Shown here: positions 12,501-22,100 of the stretch, one piece after another
Position numbering within the stretch: position 1 is the first letter of the stretch
How the letters are laid out: every line of letters starts with the position of its first letter
Source of the DNA: Pararge aegeria
Lineage: Eukaryota; Arthropoda; Insecta; Lepidoptera; Nymphalidae
Direction of reading: 5' to 3'
DNA length: 64,000 nucleotides
NCBI RefSeq assembly: GCF_905163445.1
Contig: NC_053200.1
Location: 13,702,001-13,766,000 of the forward strand
Translations under genes and position numbers: made by a program
The notes under the pieces: model-generated
Seen by the model: the letters and a program-made list of their open reading frames with translations, nothing else
What the model was told of the DNA's origin: nothing
Database searches by the model: none

Positions 12501-15500
12501 TAGGATATTAATAGTATTCATAAAAAAAATTGTTTGGCGGTACGAAGTTCGCCGGGACAGCTAGTTATATATAAATGAAAATTGTTTATTGATTATTATT
12601 TCAATTAATTCATTCCTTTTTGACTTAGAAATCTCAACCAAGACTCCATTTCCAAGATGTCATACATGGTGGTGAAGGTATGTTTCGACATGCTTAATGC
12701 CAGCGAGAGACGACTGTTCACCCACACCTGGGGCTACAAAGACAAGAACGGCAATTGGCAGGGCATGATTGACCACCTGATAAAGAAGGAAGGAGATCTT
12801 GGTAATTTACATATTTACTTAGTATCTTCAAACAGTACGTGTTGCCAGTTACTTACGGCTCTGAAACGTGGTCATTGTGGGCCTCAAAAGTAGGTTCACT
12901 CAGCGGACGCTGGAGAGAGCTATGCTCATGTATCTCTACATGATCAAAGCAGAAATGAGGATATCCGGAAAGAACCAAAGATATCGACATAACTCAGAAG
13001 TCGCGAAGTTTAAGTAATAATGGGCACATAGCTCGGATCGCTCGGCAGCATCCCTCGAATCGATAGACTATTGGGTCCCAAGGGGCTGGAATAGAGACCA
13101 TGCAAAGTAAAACGCAGCTTTGGTCGGCCTCCAACGAGTTGGTCGGACGACATAAGGCAAGTCACCGGGAGCCGATGGAGACAAGAGGCCCAGGTCCGCG
13201 GATTTTGGAACTTTCTGCTTTAGTAAACCTATGTTCATTACTGGAAGTGATGATGATGATCTACTATGGTCTATGGGCGAATTTTTTTTTAAACCATCTT
13301 TTGCACGCATTCTTTGAACGCGTTTCTTACGGGTTTTTTTACATATGCCGTGGGAACCGTAAGTTTTTCTGGGAAAAGTAGCCTATGTTACTCTACTTAA
13401 GTAAGGGCGAGTAGGAAAGACAAACTAACAAACATACTTTTCTATTTCCACTAAACTTCGTCAACAAAGTTCTAAAAAGTTGTTCTAAAAATTATTTTTA
13501 TTTCACTACAGTTAGCCCTTGTCTGTAATCACATCTAATGTTAAGTGATGATGCAGTCTAAAATGTACCCATAACACAAGCTAACGCTTACTTTGGGGCT
13601 AGATGGCGATGTGTAATATTATAATTTATTTATTTATCACCCGTAGGTACCATAGCGATCTTCACCGAGGACCGTATGAAGGCGGTGGACTACATATCCA
13701 TGATAGGCTCGACTTCCGTGAGGTTCGCGTTCCGGGAACCGCCTCTGGCGTTGATGGAGAACATCTTCGCACTGCCCTTCACCGAAGCAGTGTGGCTCGC
13801 CATATTTATCTGCGTGCTGGGCTGTGCTGTGTTCCTCTTCATCACCTCCAAGTGGGAGTCAAGCGTCAGCATGGTGACTTATAAAATATACTGATGTAAC
13901 ATTACAACAAAACGTAATATTGACCCGCTAACACTAGATGGCGTTAGTTGTAGTTGCGTGAAATTTAAGTCGCGCTAAAGAGATTTTTTCCCACTAGTAC
14001 AACACGGTGCCGCGGCCAACCATTGTCAATCACTGGCGGTAGCTGTTTGCAGTGCTTCAGCAAGTGCTTTCCACTCGGAGACACTTGCCGGACGCTGTAG
14101 TTAGGAACCTAACTAGTGAAACCTACATGACGTGCTTCCAGCTATTGCTTCCACTGCGTGGGACGTTAGCCAGGGACACTGTTCTTGACTGTCACGTAAT
14201 TCTAAGTGAACTCTGATTATTACGTGTTCTTCACACGTGTCCTATAATTCCGTCGCCCCGTCCCTTTTGCTCCGTCACGTAGAATTGATTACACTGAAAC
14301 ATTTAACAGTAGTAAAGCTTTTTGTGACAGAGCATCTGGGGAAGTACTATAGCCATGCTTATTTCTGCCGCTAAGCTGCAATGTTGCCGGTCTGAAGGCT
14401 GTGGTTGCCGGTTTAATTACAGGCGCATGAGGCTTAACACCTACTCCTCAAGTTAATGGACACAGTGCGGCATATTGCAGGACTTGCTCCTTGAATGCTG
14501 TGTATAACCATTTCACCTCTACTTTTGCACCATTTCATCATCATGATCAGCAACCCATTACCGACCAAACAGAGCACGGGTTCTCCTCAGAATGAAAAGG
14601 ATTTAGACCGTAGTCCACGACTCTGGCCAAATGCAGATTTGTAGACTTTTCACGCCTAAGAGAACACTAGAGAACTCTCAGGCATGCAGATTTTCTCACT
14701 GTGTTTTCCTCCAGCGCTATGAAAGTAATATGTCATTTCTTATAACGCATTGTTATTATAATAAAATCTTTTATAACCTCAAAATGCGTTACCACAATGC
14801 ATAATTTATAAAGATCATCCATATGAGCAATAAGTAGATATTTTTCCTTTTAAGAAATCACATAGATAAAAATAAAAGAGAGATACTCCTGGATAACGCA
14901 CATAACTTATGTTTATGTGGTGTACAATAAAAGTGTATTCATTCATTCATTCATTCATAACCCGGAAATGTTAGAGGTGCGAGCCTGAGAACCGAACTCA
15001 GGAGATCGGAATGTTAACTAGGCTATCGTCGCTGTATTTACTTTAACCATCCTCAGCCTCAGTTTTAATGCTATAACTTAGTCACGGAACTTTTTCTAAT
15101 TATATTTTAACAAGTGCCGATGATTTCAGCATCCAATGCAGCTGAACGGCACGTGGGCGGATGTGCTCATCCTGATCATTGGAGCGGTGCTGCAACAAGG
15201 ATGCACGCTGGAGCCAAGATACGCTGCAGGTGTGCTGCCTTGCTATATGATAGCAAGCATTTGTGATAAACAACAATAGAATATTGTACAACGAGTGCAT
15301 AAAACCTACTATTACATCCGAGATATTTTCTGATGGACAGCTAGTTAGCTTAGCTCTTGATACAGTTTTTAACATATCTCGTGGAAACCGTTGGTTTTCT
15401 GGGGATTAAAAGGGAACTATGTTACTCTACTTCGTTTCTACGAACGCAATGCCAAAAATCAAGTCGTTGGGTTAAGTTAGGGCGTAAAGTAAGGACAAAT

Positions 15501-18200
15501 AAGCATTGCAATGCACAATTTTGCATTTATAATATTAGTATGGATTAGTATGGATAAATCTCGTGAACCACATTATTGTCCACTCGAGCAGTAGTGTTAT
15601 TGCAGGCAGATGCGTCACATTGTTGCTGTTCGTGGCCCTCACCATCCTGTACGCAGCCTACTCCGCCAACATCGTGGTATTACTGCGAGCGCCCAGCTCC
15701 TCTGTGAAGACTCTGCCCGACCTCCTTAACTCGCCCGTCAAGCTTGGCGCGAGTGACTTCGAATACAATCGATATTTCTTCAGCGTGAGTTCTAAAATTA
15801 AAACAAGTTACTTCAATGAATTATGGCAGTCTGGCAGTCTTTAAACCTTGAACGCGGTCGTTTTAGCATGCGCTACTTTACCAAAAAGAAGCTATCGAGG
15901 CAAATGAGAAGGTTCCGTCCGCTGTACATGGCCTAGCCAGCGCCGGTTTCTTTGCTTTATTAGATCATTGAGACTGGGCATCTCTGCTTTCTTAAGGACT
16001 TCTTCACTCATCACTCTGTTCTGCCACGTTATACCTATAATATTTACCAAGCAACACATATCGAAGGTACTTTGCTAATACTCCTGAATTAAGAAATTTA
16101 TTTTAATTAAGTAGTTAATATGTTTTCAGAAAGTTAACGATCCCATCAGAACTGCGATTTACAACAAGAAAATCGCACCGAAAGGAAAGAAGCCAAACTT
16201 TTACAGCATGAAAGAGGGCATCGAGAAAATAAGAAAGGTAAATCACCGATTATATTGCATTTTCTGGAATTCAATGAATTCCAGAAAATTTTCCCATAGT
16301 ATGTTATTTAAATGTTCCATTATTTCATCAGTCTAGCCATCGCTTATCTTGCCCTTACCGAGAAATCCCCCTCCCTACAGCCACAAGCCTTACACCTACA
16401 CCGCAATGAACCAATGAGTAAATTACCACGCTGTCAAATCATATTGTTCGTACACGATGACTATGGCTGGTGGATGGTGGTGGCTAATCTTGATAGAAAG
16501 ATTAATAAGCAAGACATCCTACAAAATCTTATCAAATATGTATACCGTTCCAAAGGGTCTCTTCGCTTTTCACATGGAGCTGAATCCTGGCTACAGGTTG
16601 ATCCAGGAGACGTTCCTCGAAGAAGAGAAATGTGACCTGGTCGAGATGGATTACTTGAACGAAATAGACCCCTGGCTTCCGGGACAGAAACGCTCTCCGT
16701 ACAAGGATTTGTTCAAAATTAGGTAACTCAACATTCTTCTGGAATTCCCAGTTTTTTCTTCATAATTTTCACTTGAAAACTGTTAATCGTTATAATGCTA
16801 AAATATATCCTTGGTTAGTGATGGACCAATCAAACTTTGTGAACACATTCGGCCATTATTCACTTTGGATATCAGTTTTAAGTTTCAGGTTATCAGGAAA
16901 CACGTATCACGTACACGCAAAGCTTTCATCCGTCCACCTAGTTGGGGTTCTACCACCGCTACGTTTAGCTGTGGGTTGGTAGGTCGCCATTTCCATTCTT
17001 GAGATTCCAACGTCCCCAAAGTCCATCGGTTCTCCAAGCTATGTATGTACCCCACCCATTGCCATTTCATCTTCGCAACTTATTGAGGCCATTCAGAAAG
17101 TACCTAAATCTTGTTTTTCTATTGACCGCCTTTCTCAACTCCCCTCTGAGCCTTCTTATTAGACCTATTGAGAAAGCAGACAACCACATTTTGGAGCCAT
17201 AAGTCAACACTGACATCACGCACTGTTCTGTTAAATTTATTAGTATCCAATAACACAATCAATTTTGTTACAGTTTCACCAAAATCCGCGAGACCGGAGT
17301 CCAGGCAAACATCTTCCATCGTCTCCAGGTCAGCAAACCACACTGCTCGGGCAGCATCTCAACCTTCAGCAGCGTTGGCATCACTGATATGTACTCGGCC
17401 CTCATGGCGACTCTCTACGGGGTGTTCATCTCCATCGGCGTTCTTATACTTGAGATCATGTATAAGAGACTGTGAGTGGTTTTCCTTCTTTTCTATGCTA
17501 ACGGCGGACCGGGTCAGTTCCGGACCAGCCCATAAGCAAATTAAGCAATCACATCTTGACTCGCGGTTCAATCAATTCGGTTATTAAAAATAACCGAATT
17601 TATATTTCTTTCATCGGCCAAGTTTACGAGTCCCCTAAACTTTAAGATTCGCCGAATAGGTGTTATAATTTAAATGGCGCCTTACGTCGTTAGTTATCAC
17701 ATTAGAGTTCGTGAAACACTTTTCCCCTAGATATCACTTAGATAACGAGGCACCCGATTATGGCGATTCCTAGGTTTAGTGGAAACGGCCATAAGTATTA
17801 TTAATCCGGTAAAAATACACTATGCACACTACCACGTATGGACTACGTGTACTACATAATATAGCGAGGCGATGCGTCGCCACGACATGTATCGCCACGC
17901 CAGAAATCAGGTATACGTCGGTTTCACGTCAAAAAGAAGACGCAAATCGCTTCGAACGAGTTTGTGGAAATTGAGAACATAGAGATAAAGCCCCCCGTTT
18001 TTTGGCGGTGCGATGGTTAAATGTTGAAGAGGGAACGAGATCGTATAGTTCCTGAGCACTGAAGCATAAAATCTTATAAAACACTGACAAACTGCCTTAC
18101 AACAATTCTCAAGACTTCTTAACAGATCGTAAAGAAGCCTTATTTTTTCAGGATGATGCTGAGAGAAAAAAGAAAAACCATGAAAATATATACCTATTAG
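549..18200 (+). CDS. Ionotropic receptor, IR75-type (copy 1), 5' incomplete
   Basis: Variant ionotropic glutamate receptor of the IR75 group, ligand-gated cation channels of sensory neurons that typically detect acids or amines with a co-receptor. Exons: 549-697, 5427-5590, 8319-8485, 11408-11550, 12629-12801, 13647-13873, 15130-15229, 15606-15784, 16130-16237, 16556-16722, 17274-17471, 18152-18200. All junctions are GT/AG and phases join without a stop, giving about 608 codons. The first exon in the window starts in mid-codon, so a signal-peptide exon must lie upstream. Landmarks: SPYRWLILD (exon 2 seen); S1 lobe with DLG and an Arg in TEDRMKAVDY; M1 after LPFTEAVW; pore with LQQGC; M3 AAYSANIVVLL, matching the iGluR SYTANLAAF motif; S2 with GLFAFHMEL and YRLIQETF; M4 VFISIGVLILEI; a 16-codon tail ending in TAG. 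The 3' half is rich in G/C-ending codons, unlike copy 2. Family is clear; which IR75 orthologue is not. Confidence 0.88.
718..769. repeat. Hairpin just after a donor site of IR copy 1
   Basis: Arms of 17 bp, 718-734 (AATAAGATATTACACCA) and 753-769, are perfect complements with an 18-base AT-rich loop. The hairpin starts 20 bases after the 5' splice site at 698. Confidence 0.75.
772..890 (+). mobile_element. SINE-B fragment (3' part)
   Basis: 3' half of the window's commonest SINE, with the GATGATGATG tail at 880-890. This copy is tail-to-tail with the next (899-1085), an inverted pair. Confidence 0.7.
899..1085 (-). mobile_element. SINE-B copy
   Basis: Contains the CTCTCAAGCATGCAGG, CTTCACCGTTGAAGCAAGTG and AACGCGCATAAC blocks shared by all copies of the family; head is lost. 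Confidence 0.7.
1088..1575 (+). repeat. Dispersed repeat, copy 1
   Basis: About 480 bases matching 6833-7305 in direct orientation, from a GTGTGTNCTTATGTACACGC block to CCCTAACGCGCCAAAAGAAG. It has no coding capacity that I can defend. Both copies end in the same CCCTAACGCGCC block, as expected for a non-autonomous transposon. Confidence 0.7.
1880..2200. repeat. Probable interspersed repeat in IR intron
   Basis: Contains AGGGTTCCGTAGC and TTTGGGCGCGATTTTGACCC, blocks that resemble common lepidopteran repeats; similar AGGGTTCCGTA sequence recurs at 48336. Ends were not found. Confidence 0.4.
2617..2893 (-). mobile_element. SINE-B, near full length
   Basis: tRNA-derived SINE. On the - strand the head carries a box-A-like AGTTGTGATAGCG and a box B around GAGTTCAAATCCCAGCACC, followed by the body (AACTTTTCTAAGTTACGCG, CCTGCATTCCTGAGAG, CGTGCTCTGTAGTGGG) and a (GAT)n tail. 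The family resembles the Metulj-type SINEs of butterflies; that name is my inference. Confidence 0.8.
3310..3686 (+). mobile_element. LINE fragment, ORF1 end and endonuclease start
   Basis: After a short upstream ORF, 3471-3686 codes HRNIQSFTGKELEIE and NVHILCITEHWL, the opening of an AP-type endonuclease of a jockey/CR1-like non-LTR retrotransposon. The reading frame stops soon after, so this is a truncated relic. Confidence 0.65.
4374..4756 (+). mobile_element. Non-autonomous Helitron-like element
   Basis: Starts in (TA)n, contains GGCTGGACCGATTTCAATGA, and ends in a short GC hairpin (AGCCCGGCGAAGCGGGCT) followed by CTAGT. A hairpin before CTAG with no terminal inverted repeat is the Helitron 3' signature. 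Confidence 0.65.
4991..5290 (+). mobile_element. SINE-A copy
   Basis: Second tRNA-derived SINE family: GACGGCCGATTGGCGCAG (box A) and GTGGGTTCGATTCCCAC (box B) head, conserved body CAGTGTCTGGGTGTTTATAT and CATCAGTCATCTTAGTACCC, 3' part GGGGCTAGATGGCGATGTGT, tail TATTTATTTA. This copy has a small insertion after box B and sits 137 bases before an exon of IR copy 1. Confidence 0.8.
5960..6515 (+). mobile_element. LINE 3' end (ORF2 C-terminus plus 3' UTR)
   Basis: 6066-6335 codes RLRKVQKSFVGMGICFYN and PLPKFKQYIKTH, the usual C-terminal end of jockey-like reverse transcriptase ORFs. It is followed by a conserved 3' UTR (TTTCTTGCCGGCTCTTCTCA, GACTTGACGTTTCAAAAGTG) and a GAATTT tail. It is 5'-truncated, as LINE insertions often are. 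The same 3' UTR recurs at 53735 and 63833. Confidence 0.7.
6833..7305 (+). repeat. Dispersed repeat, copy 2
   Basis: Direct repeat of 1088-1575, both inside introns of IR copy 1. Differences are mostly small indels and substitutions. Confidence 0.7.
7575..7765 (-). mobile_element. SINE-B fragment
   Basis: Middle and head of the family; box B region seen as GCTGGGACTCGAACTCGACC on the + strand. Confidence 0.65.
8319..8485 (+). CDS. Extra exon of IR copy 1 with low-complexity insertion
   Basis: This exon is easy to miss because it has little similarity to other IRs. It fits because the AG acceptor (TGTTTCAG) and GTAAAC donor give phase 1 in and phase 0 out, exactly what 5427-5590 and 11408-11550 require. 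It starts AYKIAEGSEVIYSTRGAWRA and then runs into an Asn/Ser/Gly/Glu-rich stretch (NSNGTLGERNANNNPSG). Copy 2 covers this part with one shorter exon (20865-21066). RNA reads spanning both junctions would settle it. Confidence 0.72.
8814..9910. repeat. 1.1-kb nested palindrome made of two inverted elements
   Basis: Outer arms of about 310 bp (8816-9124 and 9531-9840) are near-perfect complements. A second inverted pair (9123-9190 and 9350-9414, containing GTGTCACCCGGCAAACCAAT) lies inside, around a unique core of about 160 bases. The right outer end carries a 69-bp direct duplication (units from 9771 and 9840). Comparison with the single copy at 50357-50853 shows that each half is one element, the left one with its middle deleted. 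Confidence 0.85.
9962..10210 (+). mobile_element. SINE-A copy
   Basis: Box A altered to TAGGTGCAG; a short (TA)n has expanded at about 10079-10092. Confidence 0.75.
10550..10665 (-). mobile_element. SINE-B 3' fragment
   Basis: Tail half only (CATCAACCCCTTACCGGCCC to GCGGATTGGTGG). It directly precedes a SINE-A copy in the opposite orientation. Confidence 0.7.
10677..10920 (+). mobile_element. SINE-A copy
   Basis: Lacks part of box A (GACGGCCGACGGCAGCGACC) but is otherwise complete to the TATTTATTTTA tail. Confidence 0.75.
11585..11690 (+). mobile_element. LINE 3' tail fragment
   Basis: Carries GATCGCTAGTAAGCGATAAGG and GGCCGCC, a hairpin-forming block seen again at 22745 and, inverted, near 28655. 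It begins 35 bases after the donor of the exon 11408-11550. Confidence 0.5.
11740..11830 (-). mobile_element. SINE-B fragment
   Basis: Short piece with GGCCGTAGTCCACCACGCTGG followed by GACTTCACACGCC. Confidence 0.55.
12403..12566 (+). mobile_element. Short Helitron-like element
   Basis: Begins in TATATATATAAAAGGAACTT, contains AGCTGGACCAATTTTTATGA and ends CGAAGTTCGCCGGGACAG then CTAGT, 63 bases before the exon at 12629. Confidence 0.6.
13565..13632 (+). mobile_element. SINE-A 3' fragment feeding a 3' splice site
   Basis: Only the 3' part remains (ACCCATAACACAAGCTAACG, GGGGCTAGATGGCGATGTGT, then TTATTTATTTAT). Its tail runs into CACCCGTAG, the acceptor of the exon at 13647, so the branch-point and pyrimidine region is partly SINE-derived. 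Confidence 0.75.
14536..14725 (-). mobile_element. SINE-B copy, decayed
   Basis: Tail CATCATCATGATCAGCAACC through CTCTCAGGCATGCAG to a mutated body; head lost. Confidence 0.65.
14936..14960. repeat. (ATTC)n microsatellite
   Basis: About six ATTC units following GTGTACAATAAAAGTGT, a likely retroelement tail. Confidence 0.7.
16259..16289. repeat. Perfect palindrome just after a donor site of IR copy 1
   Basis: Arms of 15 bp (ATTTTCTGGAATTCA and complement) with a single-base spacer, 21 bases after the donor at 16238. Confidence 0.8.
17574..17600. repeat. Short hairpin in last intron of IR copy 1
   Basis: AATTCGGTTATT and its complement separated by AAA, about 100 bases after the donor at 17472. 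Confidence 0.65.
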
Positions 18201-18309
18201 ACAATTTGTTAAAGCTTATTAAACATTAGAATACTTAACGCAGCTAGTAGATGTGTATTTATTTAATAATTCATCAGAATAGTACAAATTGTAGCGTAGG
18301 TTTTTGGCA

Positions 18310-18315
18310 AATAAA
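18310..18315 (+). terminator. Putative poly(A) signal of IR copy 1
   Basis: AATAAA lies 110 bases after the stop codon of the last exon (TAG at 18198-18200). It is the first canonical signal downstream. Confidence 0.45.
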
Positions 18316-18659
18316 TGTAGCAGCAACGAAAACTATAATTGTGTTTAATTTGATGGCTAATGTTGACAAAGCTTACCAGGTTAGTAATTATATTAGTCAG
18401 TTCGATTCCGAATCTGTAATTACCTAAACACGAATTTCATTCGACTGCTTTATCATTAACTAGCGGTCCCTCGCGACTTCGTCCGCGTATTAGTCAACCT
18501 TGTAATCAATCGCACGCGGAATCTCATCTCGGGCACCTATTTTTTGCATGCCACTTTAGATTTTTGTTTTGTTATTTATTACCTACATTAATTATTACTA
18601 ATTCGAAAATTTTTTGAGATATAATCTAGATTAGTAAAGTGTTTACTAAATTTAAGCAT

Positions 18660-18825
18660 TCGATTCTATCAGGCGTTACTTTGCGGAATCCGCGAAAACA
18701 AGTCATAATGCACAATTTCTTCATTCTTTATACAGTACACCAAACAGATCTTCCAAAATGCACTCTCTATTGGGTACGGTTCACTCCGAAACAAGAGCAT
18801 CCTCAGGAGATTTCATTTTTATATT
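18660..18825 (-). repeat. Decayed copy of hammerhead-bearing repeat
   Basis: Has the family blocks GGCGTTACTTTGCGGAATCC, ACCAAACAGATCTTCC and GAGCATCCTCAGGAGAT, with many changes. Confidence 0.55.
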
Positions 18826-19143
18826 TAACAGCATCGTATAGTCAACGTCAACAACAAAACCATTCCTAACAACAAAATACTCCTATTAATGACTAAAAAC
18901 ATCGAAGTAATCGTACTAAACGCCGGCTTATTCCAGCCAGACAAACAGACTTGACGTAATAACATTGAAATTAAGTAGGCATATTTAATTATTCAACAGA
19001 AAATGAAGAGGTGTTTGCTTAACCAAATTATTTTATGGTTTCAGTTACAGTAAGCATTGTAAGTATCCAGAAATCCGAGGTCTTTATAACGACCAATACA
19101 TTATTTGATATAAACTATTTCATATAAAAAAAAAAACTAGAAA

Positions 19144-22100
19144 ATGACACCAAAGGTGTTTTGGTTTTTTATTTTGATAAATTTTGATTTTATGGTGTAC
19201 GCTAAAGACACGGTAACAATTCATTTTATAACAAGTTTCATTGAAAACGAGCAAAAACCTACAAATGTAATACTCAGAAATTTATGCTGGAAGAAAAGTG
19301 AGTTAACAAATTTCTTTAGATTGAAAACAAACAGACAGACGTCCCGTTTAAAAAGTGCTTGAGTTAGGTCTATTAGGTCTACTTAAAATAAATGAATTAC
19401 GAATTTTGTGATTAATAAATAATTTCGGTACGATTTCAGGCGAAACGTTAAAACTGACAAAAGAAATGAGTAATGTATTAAATACAAGAACATCAATAGA
19501 TGTTGAAGAAAAACATCATTACCAACATCACACAATGTTATTTCTGGTAGATTTAGATTGTACAGAATCAGAGGCTTATTTTCAAGTATGTAATCTCTAT
19601 CTGCTAATCTTTTACTTTTTAAACGTAATTTTTGAAGTGCCTAGTATAAAACACCTAATTTTAAATTAATTCTTTTAACATTCTCAGGATTCAAAACTTC
19701 TACGGTCTCCGTATCGTTGGTTAGTTCTTTGCGATGATCAAAATAAAAATCTTAGCCAGTCTCAAATTCTGCAAATATTAGAACTTCCGTTATTAGCAGA
19801 CAGTGATTTTGTATTAGCAAAACGGAACGAAGACAGTTTTACTCTAACTGAACGTAAGGCCACAATCTTTATGTACAAACAAACTTTTTCAAGACTTTTT
19901 AAATCTAAAAGCTAACATCTATCATCGTTAGCATATTGAATACGAGCAGGAGTTATTTTGCGGAATTCCATGATATATTATGGAAGTTAAACTTAATTTG
20001 CTATACTCCGCGAAAAGCAGGAGAATCTGTATGGTTTTTATAATTTCTTCAATCTTAATATTCCATACCAAACATATCTTCGGCAATGTAATCTATGGAG
20101 CATCCTCAGGAGATATTGCCACATCTCCTATGATAAAGATTGAAGAACAGATTCACCAGCTTTTTGCTGAATAGATAGCAAATTAAGCTTAATTTTCATA
20201 TTGTCATCATAAGCCTTTTACAAGGCACGGGATCTCAGAATGATAAGGGTTTAAGCTGTAACAACAACGGTCTAACACACTGGCAAGGTGCGGATTGGTA
20301 GACTTCACGCCTGTGGAGAACTCTCAGGTATACAAGTTTCGTCACGATGTTTTCCTCCACAGTTTAAGCAAGTGACATTTTAATTAAAAACGCAATAACT
20401 CTGCAAAGTTTTGACGGCCGATTGGCGCATTCATCAGTCATCTTAGCACCCATAACACAAGCTACGCTTACTTTGGGGCTAGATGGTGGTGTGTGGAGAA
20501 TATATGTAAAAAAAAAGTTAGAGATGTGCCTCCTATGCACGGTTCGCTCCGAAACCGGGGCATCCTAATAAAGATTGCAGAAATTATAAATTGCACTACA
20601 CAGATTCTCCTGCTTTTCGTGGATTATAGCATAATTTGTAGACTTCACACGCCTGTGGAGATCTCTCAGGTATACAAGTTTCGTCACGATGTTTTCCTTC
20701 ACAGTTTAAGCGAGTGACATTTTAATTGCTTCAGTTAAAAACGCAATAATCTGCAATGATAGAGGCGTTCCGGGTACCGAACTCGCTTCCCCCGAGAGGT
20801 TAGGCCAAAGCTCTAACCAATAGGCTATCTAACATAAAATATTTAAAATGATTGTCTTTTGCAGTACATAAACCATCTACATTTGGGCCTACATATTCCA
20901 ACTCAAGAGGTTATTATAATGGCAAAGATTCTAAGCTAGTAGATACAAGACCTAATAGAGAGCTGTTCAGGAGACGCAAAGATGTTATGGGGCATCCCCT
21001 TACAATGTCCAATGTTATACAGGATAGCAACACCACTCAGTTTCATTTACCTCGAGAGGATAGACTGTAAGTTTTACTTATATTTACATAATTATATACA
21101 TATGTTGTTCTCTAATTCATCCCAACAGAAAGTATTAGGGCGTCCATAAATTAAGAGAGGTTTTTTATCAATTTCCTGTACCTCCCTAAATCCGTGGTGA
21201 GATGTCGTAACCTTTTAATTCAACCCCCTCCCCCAACACCTAATCTCACGTGTGATTTTTCAAAAGAAAAAAAAAATGCTTCGAGCTTTTATTTACGACT
21301 AGTTTCAATATTGCTGAGAGTTGAATTATTAGTGTAATAAAAATTTAACAATACAAAATATAACCAAAAATAAAACTATTTAAAACTAAATAAAATCTAA
21401 AACGTCCTCGAAACCACCGCAGCGAAGCGCAGTTCCTAAGATGCTGGCAGCATTGCCCCTTTGGATGGAAAAAAGAAAACAGGTAATAATAATATAGAAA
21501 ATTGCGTAATTATTGCCGAGACCGCCCCTATCTCCAACTTAAGATAAGATGAGATTTGACTCGACCCCCTGCCCCCCTTAAACATCTCACGTATTTTATG
21601 AACGCCCTCTCACTCATATTTAAGTATTTATGGTATGCTGAAGTATCATCATCATCATCACCACCCATTACCGGGCCACTCCCACAGGCCCACAGGGCAC
21701 GGTTCTCCTCTCAGAATGATAAAAAATAAAACATTTATTGAAACAAAAATGTTATACAGAATATCAATACAACAGTAGAAAGAAAAAGAAATACAACACA
21801 AAAAGTATTATATAAATATTTATTATATTATTTTTATGTATTTTGTATATATAGTATATTCAAATGTTATTGTATTAGCATGTAGAATTTTGTTATTATT
21901 TAGATATATTAAATATACTTAGTAGTTATGAAGGTAAAATATATTTACCTTTATTTGACCTATACCACAATTAAATCATCTTACTCACATCCTGGGGTAG
22001 CTGGAAGAGATCATTTATTTTGTACACTTCATGTATCTTATGTTCACAATCACAATTTATGGTACTTAAATAAATAATAATAATAAAACAATTTCCTATA

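Larger units (their letters stand above)
18201..19143. other. Gap between the two IR genes
   Basis: It holds the 3' flank of copy 1, a fragment with CTAGCGGTCCCTCGCGACTT at 18460 (inverted end of a Helitron-like repeat), and a decayed copy of the hammerhead-bearing repeat (18660-18825, - strand). No gene was seen. The promoter of copy 2 must lie here, but no element was recognised. Confidence 0.6.

Noticed and set aside
13068..13310. 80-codon - strand ORF and overlapping + strand ORF
   Set aside because: Both lie in an intron of IR copy 1, have low-complexity composition and show no family motif.
19980..20174. 64-codon ORF inside IR copy 2
   Set aside because: It lies wholly in the hammerhead-bearing repeat and is not in phase with flanking exons.
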